Position numbers and translations under genes: made by a program. The notes beneath the pieces were generated by a model. The model saw only the letters and a program-made list of their open reading frames with translations. It made no database searches and was not told the DNA's origin. From Burkholderiales bacterium (lineage in GTDB: Bacteria > Pseudomonadota > Gammaproteobacteria > Burkholderiales > Casimicrobiaceae), in assembly GCA_016790165.1 (NCBI GenBank), contig JAEUPL010000004.1:22007-86006 (forward strand): a DNA stretch of 64,000 bases, given 5' to 3'. Below are positions 8,701 through 18,972 of this stretch, one piece after another. Numbering within the stretch: position 1 is the stretch's first letter; each line of letters opens with the position of its first letter.

Positions 8701-9240
8701 ATGAACTCAATGATCTACGACCGGAGCAAGCCCCGGCAGCGGTTGCGCTTCGCCACTGTCGTCTGCATCCTCGCATCGGCATTCGCGTTTGAATCTGCGG
8801 CAGTCGATGTCGGCGCGCCGGCACCGGACGTCTCGCTACCGGCACTGACCGGCAAGTTTGAATCATCGCAAGCGCGTGGCAAAGTGCTCTACGTCGACTT
8901 CTGGGCGTCGTGGTGTGTGCCGTGCCGGCAGTCGTTTCCGTGGATGAACGAGATGCAGGCAAAATATGCGGCGCGTGGACTGCAGATCGTTGCGATCAAT
9001 GTCGACGCCAAGCGCGCGGATGCAGAACGCTTCCTTGGGCAGGTGGAATCAAAGGTGACGATTGCGTTCGACGCGAATGGCGACACGCCCAAGCGCTTTG
9101 GCGTCAAAGGCATGCCGAGCTCGTACCTGATTGCGGGTGACGGGCGTCTGATCAAGGCCCACAGCGGTTTCCGCGATAGCGACAAGGCAGCCCTCGAAGC
9201 GGCGATCGTCGCCGCGCTGGATGCGACCCAACGAAAGTAG
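8701..9240 (+). CDS. TlpA-like periplasmic thioredoxin
   Basis: A 179-residue secreted or membrane-anchored thioredoxin-fold protein. It has an N-terminal hydrophobic segment (FATVVCILASAFAF), the active site W-C72-V-P-C75 (FWASWCVPCRQSFPWMNEM), and the cis-proline loop GMPSSYLI. A strong GAGGAG ribosome binding site sits at 8690-8695 before the ATG at 8701. It follows the previous gene by 13 nt and precedes the DUF4266 gene by 4 nt, so these are one operon. It probably keeps a periplasmic thiol reduced, with the Cys-Gly-Cys tail of the next gene product as the obvious candidate substrate and the DsbD-like protein upstream as the likely electron source. Confidence 0.88.
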   Translation: MNSMIYDRSKPRQRLRFATVVCILASAFAFESAAVDVGAPAPDVSLPALTGKFESSQARGKVLYVDFWASWCVPCRQSFPWMNEMQAKYAARGLQIVAINVDAKRADAERFLGQVESKVTIAFDANGDTPKRFGVKGMPSSYLIAGDGRLIKAHSGFRDSDKAALEAAIVAALDATQRK

Positions 9241-9244
9241 AACC

Positions 9245-9499
9245 ATGAAAACAACACCATGCAGGCACCGTCGCGTGCGCCATGCCGTGATGGTCGTGTG
9301 GCTTGCGGGGTCGTTCGCGACGCTCTCGGGTTGCGCGATCCAACCACCTCAAGCGTGGGAAAAAGGCAACCTCGCGCGCAAGGAAATGACGATGGACAGT
9401 GACGCGCTGGATCAGGCGTTTACGCAGCACATCTACTTCAGCAAAGAAAGCGCCTCGGGCGGCTACGGTGTAGGCGGAGGTGGCTGTGGTTGCAACTGA
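9245..9499 (+). CDS. DUF4266 lipoprotein with C-terminal Gly/Cys tail
   Basis: An 84-residue small lipoprotein. The signal peptide ends at the lipobox L27-S-G-C30. The mature part carries the DUF4266 signature (AWEKGNLARKEM, then HIYFSKESASGGYG) and ends in GVGGGGCGCN. The start at 9245 gives the shortest complete signal peptide. The family typically sits between a TlpA-like thioredoxin and a DUF3570 gene, exactly as here. The role is unknown. The invariant-looking Gly-rich tail with two cysteines suggests metal or cofactor binding, or a modified peptide terminus (inference). Confidence 0.88.
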   Translation: MKTTPCRHRRVRHAVMVVWLAGSFATLSGCAIQPPQAWEKGNLARKEMTMDSDALDQAFTQHIYFSKESASGGYGVGGGGCGCN

Positions 9500-10664
9500 C
9501 GAAATTGCCGTCGGGGCCTGCCGCGGGCACGACGAAACGACCACCGCTGCGCCCGGACTCGGTGCGGTGACGCTGGCTGCGCTCGCGTTGCCGGGTGTGA
9601 TGTGCGCACCTGCCGCAGCGGCGTCGGCGCCGGAGGAGGGCGTGATCTCGCTGAAAGTACTGGGGTACCGCGATTCGCAACCCGGATTGGACCGGATCAA
9701 GGTGACGGCCCCCTCATTGCATCTGCTCGCGCCCATTGCAGGAAACTGGTCGGTCGAGGTATCGGCCGTTCAGGACAACATTTCGGGTGCTTCGCCACGC
9801 TGGCACAGCAATATCTCCGGCGCGTCCCGCATGCACGACTTGCGCAATGCGGGTGATGTCAAGCTCACGCGATATTTCGAACGTGCGGCGGTCGGCGTGC
9901 GCTTTGCGACGTCCAACGAGCATGACTATCGATCCAATGCGTTGGCAGTCGACGCGCGCTTCTCGAGCGCAGACAACAACACGACCTGGAGCGTTGGAGT
10001 CGGTGGCTCGCGTGACACGATCAACCCGGTCAACGGGATTGTCGAGAACGAATCCAAGCGTGTTGAAGAGTACATGGTGGGCGTCACGCAGGCGCTCAGC
10101 AAGAACGATATCGCGCAGTTCAACCTCTCTCACGTGCGCGCGCGGGGCTACCTGAACGACCCGTACAAACTGGTTGATGAGCGGCCGCGTTTCCGCAATC
10201 AGACCATTGCCTTGCTGCGCTGGAATCACTTCCTCGAAGGGTCAGGGACAACACTCCGCAGCAGCTATCGTTACTACAGCGACAGCTATGGAGTGCGTGC
10301 GCATACGCTGAGCGGCGAATGGGTGGTGCCGATCGGTGAGCGTTTCCGGGTGACACCGACGGCGCGTTACTACACGCAGCGCCGAGCCGATTTTTATTTC
10401 GACCCAGTCTACGATCCGGTGTACGGCGAGCCTTACCCTGTGGGCAACCCCACGTACTACTCGGCTGACACCCGGCTTTCGTCATTCGGCGCGTTGACCT
10501 TTGGTGCCAAGTTCGAGTGGATGTTCGCGCCAAAGTGGATCTTCGATCTGAAGTACGAACGCTACGGGCAACGCTCAGCCTGGTGGTTCGGCGGTGGCGG
10601 TTCGCCAGGGATCTCGGCGTTCCGTGCGGACTTCGCGCAAATCGGTATCAGTCGCCGGTTCTAA
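9480..10664 (+). CDS. DUF3570 outer-membrane beta-barrel-like protein
   Basis: A 394-residue protein read from a GTG at 9480, overlapping the DUF4266 gene by 20 nt, which implies translational coupling. After an Ala-rich export signal (VTLAALALPGVMCAPAAAA) come alternating strands with aromatic girdles (SYRYYSDSYG, ARYYTQRRADFYFDP, LKYERYGQRSAWW) and a terminal phenylalanine (ISRRF), as in outer-membrane barrels. It matches DUF3570. Function is not established; the constant pairing with DUF4266 suggests it exports or displays that lipoprotein. Confidence 0.85.
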   Translation: MAVVATDEIAVGACRGHDETTTAAPGLGAVTLAALALPGVMCAPAAAASAPEEGVISLKVLGYRDSQPGLDRIKVTAPSLHLLAPIAGNWSVEVSAVQDNISGASPRWHSNISGASRMHDLRNAGDVKLTRYFERAAVGVRFATSNEHDYRSNALAVDARFSSADNNTTWSVGVGGSRDTINPVNGIVENESKRVEEYMVGVTQALSKNDIAQFNLSHVRARGYLNDPYKLVDERPRFRNQTIALLRWNHFLEGSGTTLRSSYRYYSDSYGVRAHTLSGEWVVPIGERFRVTPTARYYTQRRADFYFDPVYDPVYGEPYPVGNPTYYSADTRLSSFGALTFGAKFEWMFAPKWIFDLKYERYGQRSAWWFGGGGSPGISAFRADFAQIGISRRF

Positions 10665-10723
10665 TGGATCCGTTCGGGCGGACGTTGCGCCGCCTGTCGC
10701 CACGCTGCTGACGGTATTTTCAG

Positions 10724-11401
10724 GTGCGCACACTGATTGTCGAGGACGACCCGTCTTTTGCGGCGGGGGTCATGGCTTTTTTGCAGAGTGAAGGTTTCGC
10801 TGTGGACGTGGCGCCGACGCTCGCCAACGCGCGCATTCGCCTGCGCGCCGAGCGCTATGGTCTCGTTGTGCTCGACATGGGGCTGCCCGATGGCTCCGGG
10901 GCGACGCTACTGACCTGGTTGCGCGGCGCCGCACCGGACTCGCTGGCGACGGCATCGTCCACGCCCGTTCTCATATTGTCCGCTCGCGCTGATATTGATG
11001 ACGTGGTCGCCGGTCTCGACGCGGGGAGCGACGACTACGTCGTGAAACCCGTGGACCAGCGCGCCCTGGCGGCCCGTATTCGCAGCTTGCTGCGGCGCGC
11101 TGAGGGGCGGAGCAGTGCCGAGATCGTGATTGGCGAACTGGTGCTTGATTGCACGCGCCGACAGGCGACACTCGCCGGCTTGTCGCTGGACCTGTCGGCT
11201 CGCGAGTGGGCGGTTCTGCGAGCGCTCGCAGCGAACCCCGGAGCGGTGCTCTCGAAGGCGGATCTTGAGGCGGCGCTGTATAGTGACGGCAACGCGGTGG
11301 AGAGTAACGCCATCGAAGTGCACATCCATCATCTGCGCCGCAAGATTGGCGAGAAGACGATCAGAACGCTTCGCGGCGCGGGCTACGCGCTGCGGGTTTG
11401 A
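10724..11401 (+). CDS. OmpR/PhoB-type response regulator
   Basis: A 225-residue two-component regulator. The receiver domain has the acidic pair D8-D9 (LIVEDDPSF), the phosphoacceptor D51 (LVVLDMGLPDGSG) and the KP motif (DDYVVKPVDQ). A winged-helix DNA-binding domain follows (LDLSAREWAVLRALAANPG, then IEVHIHHLRRKIG, LRGAGYAL). The start is a GTG at 10724. It lies 59 nt after the DUF3570 gene and 39 nt before the sensor kinase gene, so it may control the redox genes upstream. Confidence 0.92.
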   Translation: MRTLIVEDDPSFAAGVMAFLQSEGFAVDVAPTLANARIRLRAERYGLVVLDMGLPDGSGATLLTWLRGAAPDSLATASSTPVLILSARADIDDVVAGLDAGSDDYVVKPVDQRALAARIRSLLRRAEGRSSAEIVIGELVLDCTRRQATLAGLSLDLSAREWAVLRALAANPGAVLSKADLEAALYSDGNAVESNAIEVHIHHLRRKIGEKTIRTLRGAGYALRV

Positions 11402-11440
11402 TCGGCATACCTCACTACACCACTTTAACCAGCTAACGTC

Positions 11441-12820
11441 GTGCGATCGCGACTTTCCATCAAGATGCGGCTGATTCTTGGCGTCGCCATGAGTCTCCTA
11501 GTCATGTTTGCGCTGTTGATCTACTTGGTGCGACAAAAGGCAGTGGTGGAGGCGCAGGAGTTGCTGGAGGGCAATCTCGTTGGGACCTCACGTGTCGCGG
11601 TGCAAATCGCCAATTCGGCGCCGTTTTCTATGGCACCGGCGCCTGCACTGCTGGCTCGTGACCGGTATGAATCTCCGTTGGTCGTGCAGTTCTGGAGCAG
11701 TCGCGGCGAACTGCTGTCGCAGGTCGGTGTGATTTCCGGGGCGACCACCCCACCCCCCAAGAGTGGCTTCGACGGCCATGTGATCGACGGCCGACCATGG
11801 CGCTCGTATTCCGCACTGAACCAGAGCGGGCTGGTGTGGGTGCGGACCCTGTTGCCGCAAGACGCTGGCGCGTTGATGGTCGCGGACTTGACCTACCACT
11901 TTGTCAAAGTGGCCGTGATCGCTGCCATTGTGCTGATCGGCGGCATCTGGATGTTTATGTGGTACCTGTTGCGGCCGCTGAGCGTGTTTTCAGCGGTGTT
12001 GTCGAAAACTCCGGTGAACCGTATTGGCGCGGTCGACATGCAGCCGCGCGCGGGTGAATTGCGGGCAGTCGTTGACGCGTTGAACGACGTCATGGGGCGC
12101 GTAAGGGACGAGCGCGAATTGGAGCGCGCGTTTATTGCCGACGCCGCACATGAACTGCGGACACCGCTCGCGGGCATTCAATTGCATGCGCAAAATGCGC
12201 AGCGCGAAGATGACCCGGAGCGCCTGCGCCGTGCCTTGCAGTACGTCGAGGAGGGGTGTCTCCGCGCCACACATATTGTGAGTCAATTGCTCGGGCTCGC
12301 TCAATATGATGCAGTCAAGCGGCTACCGATGGTGCCGGTGTGTGCAGAGTCGCTGGTGCGTCGTGCGCTGCCATTTGTGCTGCCCGGCGCGGATCAGCGG
12401 AACGTGGAAGTTGTCAGCGACATTGATGCCAATGTCACTATCCTCGGTGACGAGGCCGCGCTCGATGTCGTGCTGCGCAATCTGCTGCTCAACGCGATCC
12501 AGTTTTCGCCAGATGGCGGTGTGGTACGGATCGAAGTGCGTGAGCTAGGGAAGTACGTCACCCTCTCGGTGCTGGATCAGGGGCCCGGTGTGCCGCGCGA
12601 GGCTCGGCGGGAAATCTTCGAACGTTTCGCCCGCTTGCCAGACGCGCGGCCCGGCGGCTCCGGACTCGGCCTCGCGATCGTCCGCCGCATTCTTTCTTTG
12701 CATCGAGCGCAAATTCACGTCAACAATCAGTCGGGTGGTGGTGCCGCCTTCACGGTACGTTTGCGCAACGCGTCATCACGCGGGCCGCATTCGCTATTGC
12801 ATTCGCGGCTCGGGCGATAG
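11441..12820 (+). CDS. membrane sensor histidine kinase
   Basis: A 459-residue EnvZ/QseC-like kinase. Two transmembrane helices (VAMSLLVMFALLIYLV near residue 20 and VAVIAAIVLIGGIWMFMWYLL near 155-170) bracket a periplasmic sensor of about 120 residues. The H box is AAH237ELRTPLAG, with a HAMP-like linker before it. The ATP-binding domain has the N box (LLLNAIQFSP), G1 (DQGPGVPRE) and G2 (GGSGLGLAIVRRI). The start is a GTG at 11441. It partners the response regulator just upstream. The signal is unknown; envelope redox or metal status would fit the neighbouring genes. Confidence 0.92.
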   Translation: MRSRLSIKMRLILGVAMSLLVMFALLIYLVRQKAVVEAQELLEGNLVGTSRVAVQIANSAPFSMAPAPALLARDRYESPLVVQFWSSRGELLSQVGVISGATTPPPKSGFDGHVIDGRPWRSYSALNQSGLVWVRTLLPQDAGALMVADLTYHFVKVAVIAAIVLIGGIWMFMWYLLRPLSVFSAVLSKTPVNRIGAVDMQPRAGELRAVVDALNDVMGRVRDERELERAFIADAAHELRTPLAGIQLHAQNAQREDDPERLRRALQYVEEGCLRATHIVSQLLGLAQYDAVKRLPMVPVCAESLVRRALPFVLPGADQRNVEVVSDIDANVTILGDEAALDVVLRNLLLNAIQFSPDGGVVRIEVRELGKYVTLSVLDQGPGVPREARREIFERFARLPDARPGGSGLGLAIVRRILSLHRAQIHVNNQSGGGAAFTVRLRNASSRGPHSLLHSRLGR

Positions 12821-12987
12821 CGCGATAGAAGTCTGGGCGGCGGGAAGAGGCCGACTGCAAGTGACGAATCAGCGGCGCCTTTCCATGCACTTTCGATTGG
12901 CGTAGATACGGCTACGGCGCACGAAACGCGCGAACACTCACCTGCTGATCGTCACTTTCGTTACGGTTGCTCCTGCCGCACCGACTC

Positions 12988-13776
12988 CTAGCCGCTGTGG
13001 GGCGCGCAAGCCAGACTGAGGAAGTCTGGCTTGCGTTTCTCCGCGAATGCCTGAAACGCCTCACGCGCCTCGGGTGACGCAAGCCGCTCAGCGAAGACAT
13101 CGCTTTCCCGGCGCATGATGCTGGCGATCAGCGCACCGTCGCGCATCAGCCGTTTACTTGCGCGCACGGCGCCGAGCGGCTTGGCCGCGATCTCCCCGGC
13201 GATCGCGCGCGTGCGGTCAGCAAGCTCCCCGGGCGCGACGCATTCGCGTGCCAAGCCCCATTGCACTGCGGTCGCGCCGTCGATGGCGTCGCCCATGGTG
13301 ATCATACCGAAGGCGCGCGCATAACCAATGCGCGCTTGCAGTAGCAGGCTGGACGCCGCTTCGGGTACCAGTGCGAGATTGACGAAGGGCGTGGTCAGCC
13401 TGGTTTGCGGGGTGACGCACACCACGTCGCAATGCAGCAGCATCGTGGTGCCAATGCCAACGGCAAGCCCTTGCACCGCTGCAACGATTGGTTTGTCGGC
13501 CAGCGCGAGCGCGTCGAGGAACCGAGCTACATGGCGCACGGACGGGCCTCTGCCCTGTGCGATGGACATGAAATCGGCGAGATCATTGCCAGCCGTGAAA
13601 CTGTCGCCATTCCCAGCGAGGATGACGCAGCGAATGCGGTCGTCCTGATCGGCCTGCGCCAATGCGTCAGCGAGCACGCCGTACATCGCATTGGTCAGCG
13701 CGTTCTTCTTGTCCGGACGGTTCAGCGTCAGGGTCAGGATCGGGCCGTCGACAGCAGTGATGACATGTTCGGTCAT
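12988..13776 (-). CDS. enoyl-CoA hydratase/isomerase family protein
   Basis: A 262-residue crotonase-fold protein. It shows the oxyanion-hole segment (GNGDSFTAGNDLADF), the core helix (KPIVAAVQGLAVGIGTTMLLHCDVV) and the LVPEAASSLLL region where catalytic glutamate E is kept. The ATG at 13776 is preferred because GGAGGAAG lies just upstream; the longer frame to 13908 is non-coding. It is divergent from the BenE-type transporter with about 140 nt between starts. The natural substrate cannot be told from sequence; fatty-acid or aromatic-acid CoA thioesters are possible. Confidence 0.88.
   Translation of the reverse strand: MTEHVITAVDGPILTLTLNRPDKKNALTNAMYGVLADALAQADQDDRIRCVILAGNGDSFTAGNDLADFMSIAQGRGPSVRHVARFLDALALADKPIVAAVQGLAVGIGTTMLLHCDVVCVTPQTRLTTPFVNLALVPEAASSLLLQARIGYARAFGMITMGDAIDGATAVQWGLARECVAPGELADRTRAIAGEIAAKPLGAVRASKRLMRDGALIASIMRRESDVFAERLASPEAREAFQAFAEKRKPDFLSLACAPHSG
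13005..13035. terminator. 13-bp stem hairpin inside the end of the enoyl-CoA hydratase gene
   Basis: CGCAAGCCAGACT (13005-13017) and AGTCTGGCTTGCG (13023-13035) are perfect inverted repeats around a 5-nt loop. The hairpin lies within the last ~16 codons of the minus-strand gene. On the plus strand it is followed by TTTCT, so it could end the sensor-kinase transcript. Confidence 0.5.
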
Positions 13777-13914
13777 GACGAACTTCCTCCTTGGTGCATG
13801 GCGCAAGGATAGCCGCTGCGATTTGCCGCTGGTTAGTGCTTCAATTTCAAACGGGGTCGGGCGGCGGCCTCTGCGCTCTGCAACAATGGCGTTTGCCGTC
13901 CAGATCACTGCCGC

Positions 13915-15090
13915 ATGCCATTCTTCCGCGATCTGTCCCTCTCCGCCGTTGTCACAGGCTTCGTTGTCGTGCTCGTCGGGTTCACCAGCACCGGTGCACT
14001 GGTGTTTCAGGCGGCTCAGTCACTGGGTGCCAGCCAGGCGCAGATCAACTCGTGGATCTGGGCGCTCGGCCTTGGCATGGGGCTCGCCACCATCCTGCCG
14101 TCGCTCTACTTCAAAAAGCCGGTCGTCGCCGCGTGGTCCACGCCCGGCGCCGCGCTCATCGCCACCAGCGCCTCCGGCGTGGTGGGCTTGACGATGGCGC
14201 AAGCGATTGGCGCTTTCGTGGTCTGTGCATTGCTGATCGTTCTGGCTGGAACCACACGGTTGTTCGAGCGCCTCATGAACCGCATTCCGGTGGCAATCGC
14301 CTCGGCGATGCTGGCCGGCGTGCTGCTGCGCTTCGGAATTGAGGCGTTTGTCGGCCTAAAGTCGGCGCCGGTCATGGTGCTCGCGATGTTCGTCGCGCAC
14401 CTGCTTGGCAAGCGCTTCTGGCCGCGCTACGGTGTCGTGGGCGTGCTCGCCGTTGGGGTGGCCTGTGCGCTGGCGAGCAACTCGCTCAAGTGGGCGGTGG
14501 TGCGGGTCGAATGGGCGACACCGGTCTGGGTGACGCCTGAGTTTTCGCTGACTGCGATCATTGGGCTTGCACTGCCGCTGTTTCTGGTCACGATGGCCTC
14601 GCAAAACATGCCCGGGGTGGCTGTCATGCGGGCCTCCGGCTATGACACGCCGATATCGCCGGTGATCACCACCACGGGCGCGATTAACCTGATCTTCGCG
14701 CCGTTTGGTGGTTACACGCTCAACCTGGCCGCAATCACCGCGGCGATCGCCATGGGACCCGAGGCGCATGAGGACCGCGACAAGCGCTACGCCGCCGCCG
14801 TCATGGCAGGCGTGTTCTATTGCCTGATCGGGCTCGTCGGCGCGATCGTTGGTGGCCTGTTCGCGGCGTTCCCGAGGGAACTGATCATCGCCCTCGCCGG
14901 GCTGGCGCTAATGAGCACCATCGGCAACGGCCTCGCTACGGCCACCCGGGACGAGAGCGACCGCGAGGCCGCGATCATCACCTTCCTCGTCACCGCGTCC
15001 GGCGTTTCGCTCGCTGGCATAGGAAGTGCATTCTGGGGACTGGTGGCCGGGGTGCTGGCGATGGTGGTGTTGAAGTGGCGCAAGGTGTGA
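13915..15090 (+). CDS. benE: BenE-family benzoate/H+ symporter-like permease
   Basis: A 391-residue polytopic inner-membrane protein of the BenE family, with about 12 hydrophobic segments. Characteristic stretches are TGFVVVLVGFTSTGALVFQAA near the N-terminus, KPVVAAWSTPGAALIATS, the SQNMPGVAVMRASGY loop and the LIFAPFGGYTLNLAAITAAI helix pair. The family imports benzoate in some species. Here no benzoate catabolism genes are nearby and the stop overlaps the likely start of ureD, so the protein is co-expressed with urease and its substrate is uncertain. Confidence 0.85.
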   Translation: MPFFRDLSLSAVVTGFVVVLVGFTSTGALVFQAAQSLGASQAQINSWIWALGLGMGLATILPSLYFKKPVVAAWSTPGAALIATSASGVVGLTMAQAIGAFVVCALLIVLAGTTRLFERLMNRIPVAIASAMLAGVLLRFGIEAFVGLKSAPVMVLAMFVAHLLGKRFWPRYGVVGVLAVGVACALASNSLKWAVVRVEWATPVWVTPEFSLTAIIGLALPLFLVTMASQNMPGVAVMRASGYDTPISPVITTTGAINLIFAPFGGYTLNLAAITAAIAMGPEAHEDRDKRYAAAVMAGVFYCLIGLVGAIVGGLFAAFPRELIIALAGLALMSTIGNGLATATRDESDREAAIITFLVTASGVSLAGIGSAFWGLVAGVLAMVVLKWRKV

Positions 15091-15956
15091 CTGACGCAGC
15101 CGACACGGGGTGGTCGGCCCGACTGAAACTACGATTTGAAGCGACGGAGGTCGCAGGCCGCGCGCGCACCATTTTGTGCGAACGCAGCCACGTTGGCCCA
15201 CTGCGTGTGTTGAAGCCACTCTATCCCGAGGGCGACGCGTTCTGCCACGCCGTTCTGGTGCATCCGCCGGGCGGCATTGTGGAGGGCGACAGCCTGTCCG
15301 TCAGCGTTGCGGTGGATGCGGGTGCCAACGCCGTCATCACCACGCCCGGGGCGCAAAAGTGGTACCGCTCCGCCGGGCGCGTGGCGGTGGCCGATACGCA
15401 AATCGCTGTTGCCAATGGTGCGTCGCTGGAATGGATGCCGCAGGAAGCGATGGCTTACGACGGTGCACGCGCGCGGCAGCGACTCACCATCGACCTTGCA
15501 CCGACGGCGCGCTTTTTCGGTTGGGAAGTGCTTTGCCTGGGGCGCACCGCGCGCGGCGAACGCTTTGCCGCTGGAGAGTTCCAGCAGCGCATCCGATTGG
15601 TGCGGACCGGTAAGAGTGCACCTTTATGGAGCGAGTCGATGCATCTCATTGGGAATGACCCATTGATGTCGTCGCCGCTTGGTTTGCGCGGATTGCCGGT
15701 GATGGCGACGGCGTGGATTGCACTGGGCGGCGAGGCGGCGGGTGACAACGCCACCGCGGCGTTGGCGACGGTCCGCGAAGTTCTGGCCGAGGAGCCGCTG
15801 GCGGCGGCTTCGGCACCCGAAGAACAACTGATCGTGGTCAAGATGATCGGCGACGCGCCGGAGGCGGTACGCAACTTGCTGATTCGGGTGTGGAAAAACA
15901 CACGATTGCAGCTGTTTGAGCGGGAACCGGTGCTGCCACGCATCTGGAGCACGTAG
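15087..15956 (+). CDS. ureD: urease accessory protein UreD
   Basis: A 289-residue chaperone that binds apo-urease and, with UreF and UreG, delivers nickel. Family stretches include the GWSARLKLRFE start, TILCERSHVGPLRVLKPLYPEG, HPPGGIVEGDSL, TTPGAQKWYRS, WMPQEAMAYDGA and CLGRTARGERF. The GTG at 15087 overlaps the upstream TGA stop; a GTG at 15075 is the alternative. The frame is open further upstream, but that region is the transporter gene. It is the first gene of the urease set and is probably coupled to the transporter. Confidence 0.92.
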   Translation: MTDAADTGWSARLKLRFEATEVAGRARTILCERSHVGPLRVLKPLYPEGDAFCHAVLVHPPGGIVEGDSLSVSVAVDAGANAVITTPGAQKWYRSAGRVAVADTQIAVANGASLEWMPQEAMAYDGARARQRLTIDLAPTARFFGWEVLCLGRTARGERFAAGEFQQRIRLVRTGKSAPLWSESMHLIGNDPLMSSPLGLRGLPVMATAWIALGGEAAGDNATAALATVREVLAEEPLAAASAPEEQLIVVKMIGDAPEAVRNLLIRVWKNTRLQLFEREPVLPRIWST

Positions 15957-16014
15957 CGCGACGGGCTGATTCTGCAGAGGGATACGAGGGACTGAAACCA
16001 ATGGATGAAGTAAC

Positions 16015-16317
16015 GTGGACCTGAGCCCAAGAGAGAAAGACAAACTGCTGATCTTCACGGCCGCACTGCTGGCCGAGCGCCGGCGCGCCCGCGGGCTGAA
16101 ACTCAACCACCCGGAGGCGATCGCTTTCATCACCGCCGCAGTGCTCGAAGGAGCGCGTGACGGCAAGACAGTGGCGGAGCTGATGAGTTTCGGCACGACG
16201 ATCCTTACCCGTGACGACGTGATGGAAGGGGTGCCGGAAATGATTCCCGACGTTCAGGTCGAAGCCACGTTTCCCGACGGGACGAAGCTCGTGACGGTCC
16301 ATTTCCCAATTCAGTGA
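16015..16317 (+). CDS. ureA: urease gamma subunit UreA
   Basis: A 100-residue structural subunit of urease, full length for the family. It begins at a GTG ([15 protein letters not shown]) and contains [40 protein letters not shown] and [18 protein letters not shown]. It assembles with UreB and UreC into the cytoplasmic nickel enzyme that hydrolyses urea to ammonia and carbamate. It lies 58 nt after ureD and 7 nt before ureB. Confidence 0.96.
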   Translation: MDLSPREKDKLLIFTAALLAERRRARGLKLNHPEAIAFITAAVLEGARDGKTVAELMSFGTTILTRDDVMEGVPEMIPDVQVEATFPDGTKLVTVHFPIQ

Positions 16318-16324
16318 GTGCGGC

Positions 16325-16728
16325 ATGATTCCAGGTGAAATCCTCACACTCGATGGTGACATCGAACTCAACAGCAAGCGCAGGACACACCAGATCGCCG
16401 TGTCGAATACCGGTGATCGCCCGATTCAGGTCGGCTCGCACTATCACTTCTTCGAAACCAACAACGCATTGCAGTTTGACCGGGTGGTCGCCCGTGGCAT
16501 GCGGCTCAACATAGCCGCGGGAACCGCCGTGCGCTTTGAGCCCGGCCAATCGCGCACCGTCGAACTGGTAGATCTCGCGGGCAGCCGCACGGTGTTTGGC
16601 TTCCAGGGGCGAGTGATGGGGCCGCTGGTGCGAGTAGCGAAAGCGGCGAAAGCGAAAGGAGCGGCAGCGACCACCACGAAAAGGACCGCCAGCAGGAAGC
16701 TGACAACAAAGAGAACCGGGGGCAAGCG

Positions 16729-16732
<4 letters not shown>
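16325..16732 (+). CDS. ureB: urease beta subunit UreB with basic tail
   Basis: The beta subunit core ([64 protein letters not shown]) is complete by about residue 100. A further ~35-residue tail rich in Lys, Ala, Thr and Arg ([15 protein letters not shown], then [16 protein letters not shown]) makes it 135 residues, against about 101 normally. The tail overlaps the ureC start by 4 nt (ATGA). It may be a flexible or nucleic-acid- or membrane-contacting extension. Confidence 0.95.
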
Positions 16733-18462
<1,730 letters not shown>

Positions 18463-18466
18463 CGCC

Positions 18467-18970
18467 ATGCAGATCGCGACGCACCTTGTCCCGCGAGAAA
18501 TTCAGGCCGTTGAATCGGTCGAGCTCACGTTCGACCAGCGCGAGCGTTCACGAATGCGCGCTTACCTCGCAGGTGGCGAGGAGATCGGCATCCAGCTCAA
18601 GGTTGGCACCATGCTCTCGCATGGCGACAAACTCGCGTTGCAGGATGGCCGAATCGTGGAAGTGATCGCCGCCGACGAGAGCCTGCACGAAGTCCGCGCT
18701 TCAAGCGTTACGCAGCTTGCACGCATCGCCTATCACGTCGGTAATCGGCATGTGCCTTTGCAGGTGGAAGACGATCATATGCTGATGCTGCCCGATCACG
18801 TGCTGCGCGCGATGGTCGAAGGGCTCGGCGGCACCGTCACCGAAGTTCGGCGCGGTTTCCAGCCCGAGAGTGGCGCGTACGGCCACAGCCACGTGCACCA
18901 TTCGCATGACGACGAGGGGCACGGCGGGCGAATTCACGACGGTCTGGCACCGCGCAACCAGGATCGGTAG
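18467..18970 (+). CDS. ureE: urease accessory protein UreE (nickel chaperone)
   Basis: A 167-residue metallochaperone that hands nickel to the UreDFG-urease complex. The peptide-binding N-domain and the metal domain (YHVGNRHVPLQVEDDHMLMLPDHVL) are present, and the C-terminal tail is histidine-rich (HSHVHHSHDDEGHGGRIH), as in nickel-storing UreE types. It begins 4 nt after ureC and ends 2 nt before ureF. Confidence 0.95.
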   Translation: MQIATHLVPREIQAVESVELTFDQRERSRMRAYLAGGEEIGIQLKVGTMLSHGDKLALQDGRIVEVIAADESLHEVRASSVTQLARIAYHVGNRHVPLQVEDDHMLMLPDHVLRAMVEGLGGTVTEVRRGFQPESGAYGHSHVHHSHDDEGHGGRIHDGLAPRNQDR

Positions 18971-18972
18971 CG

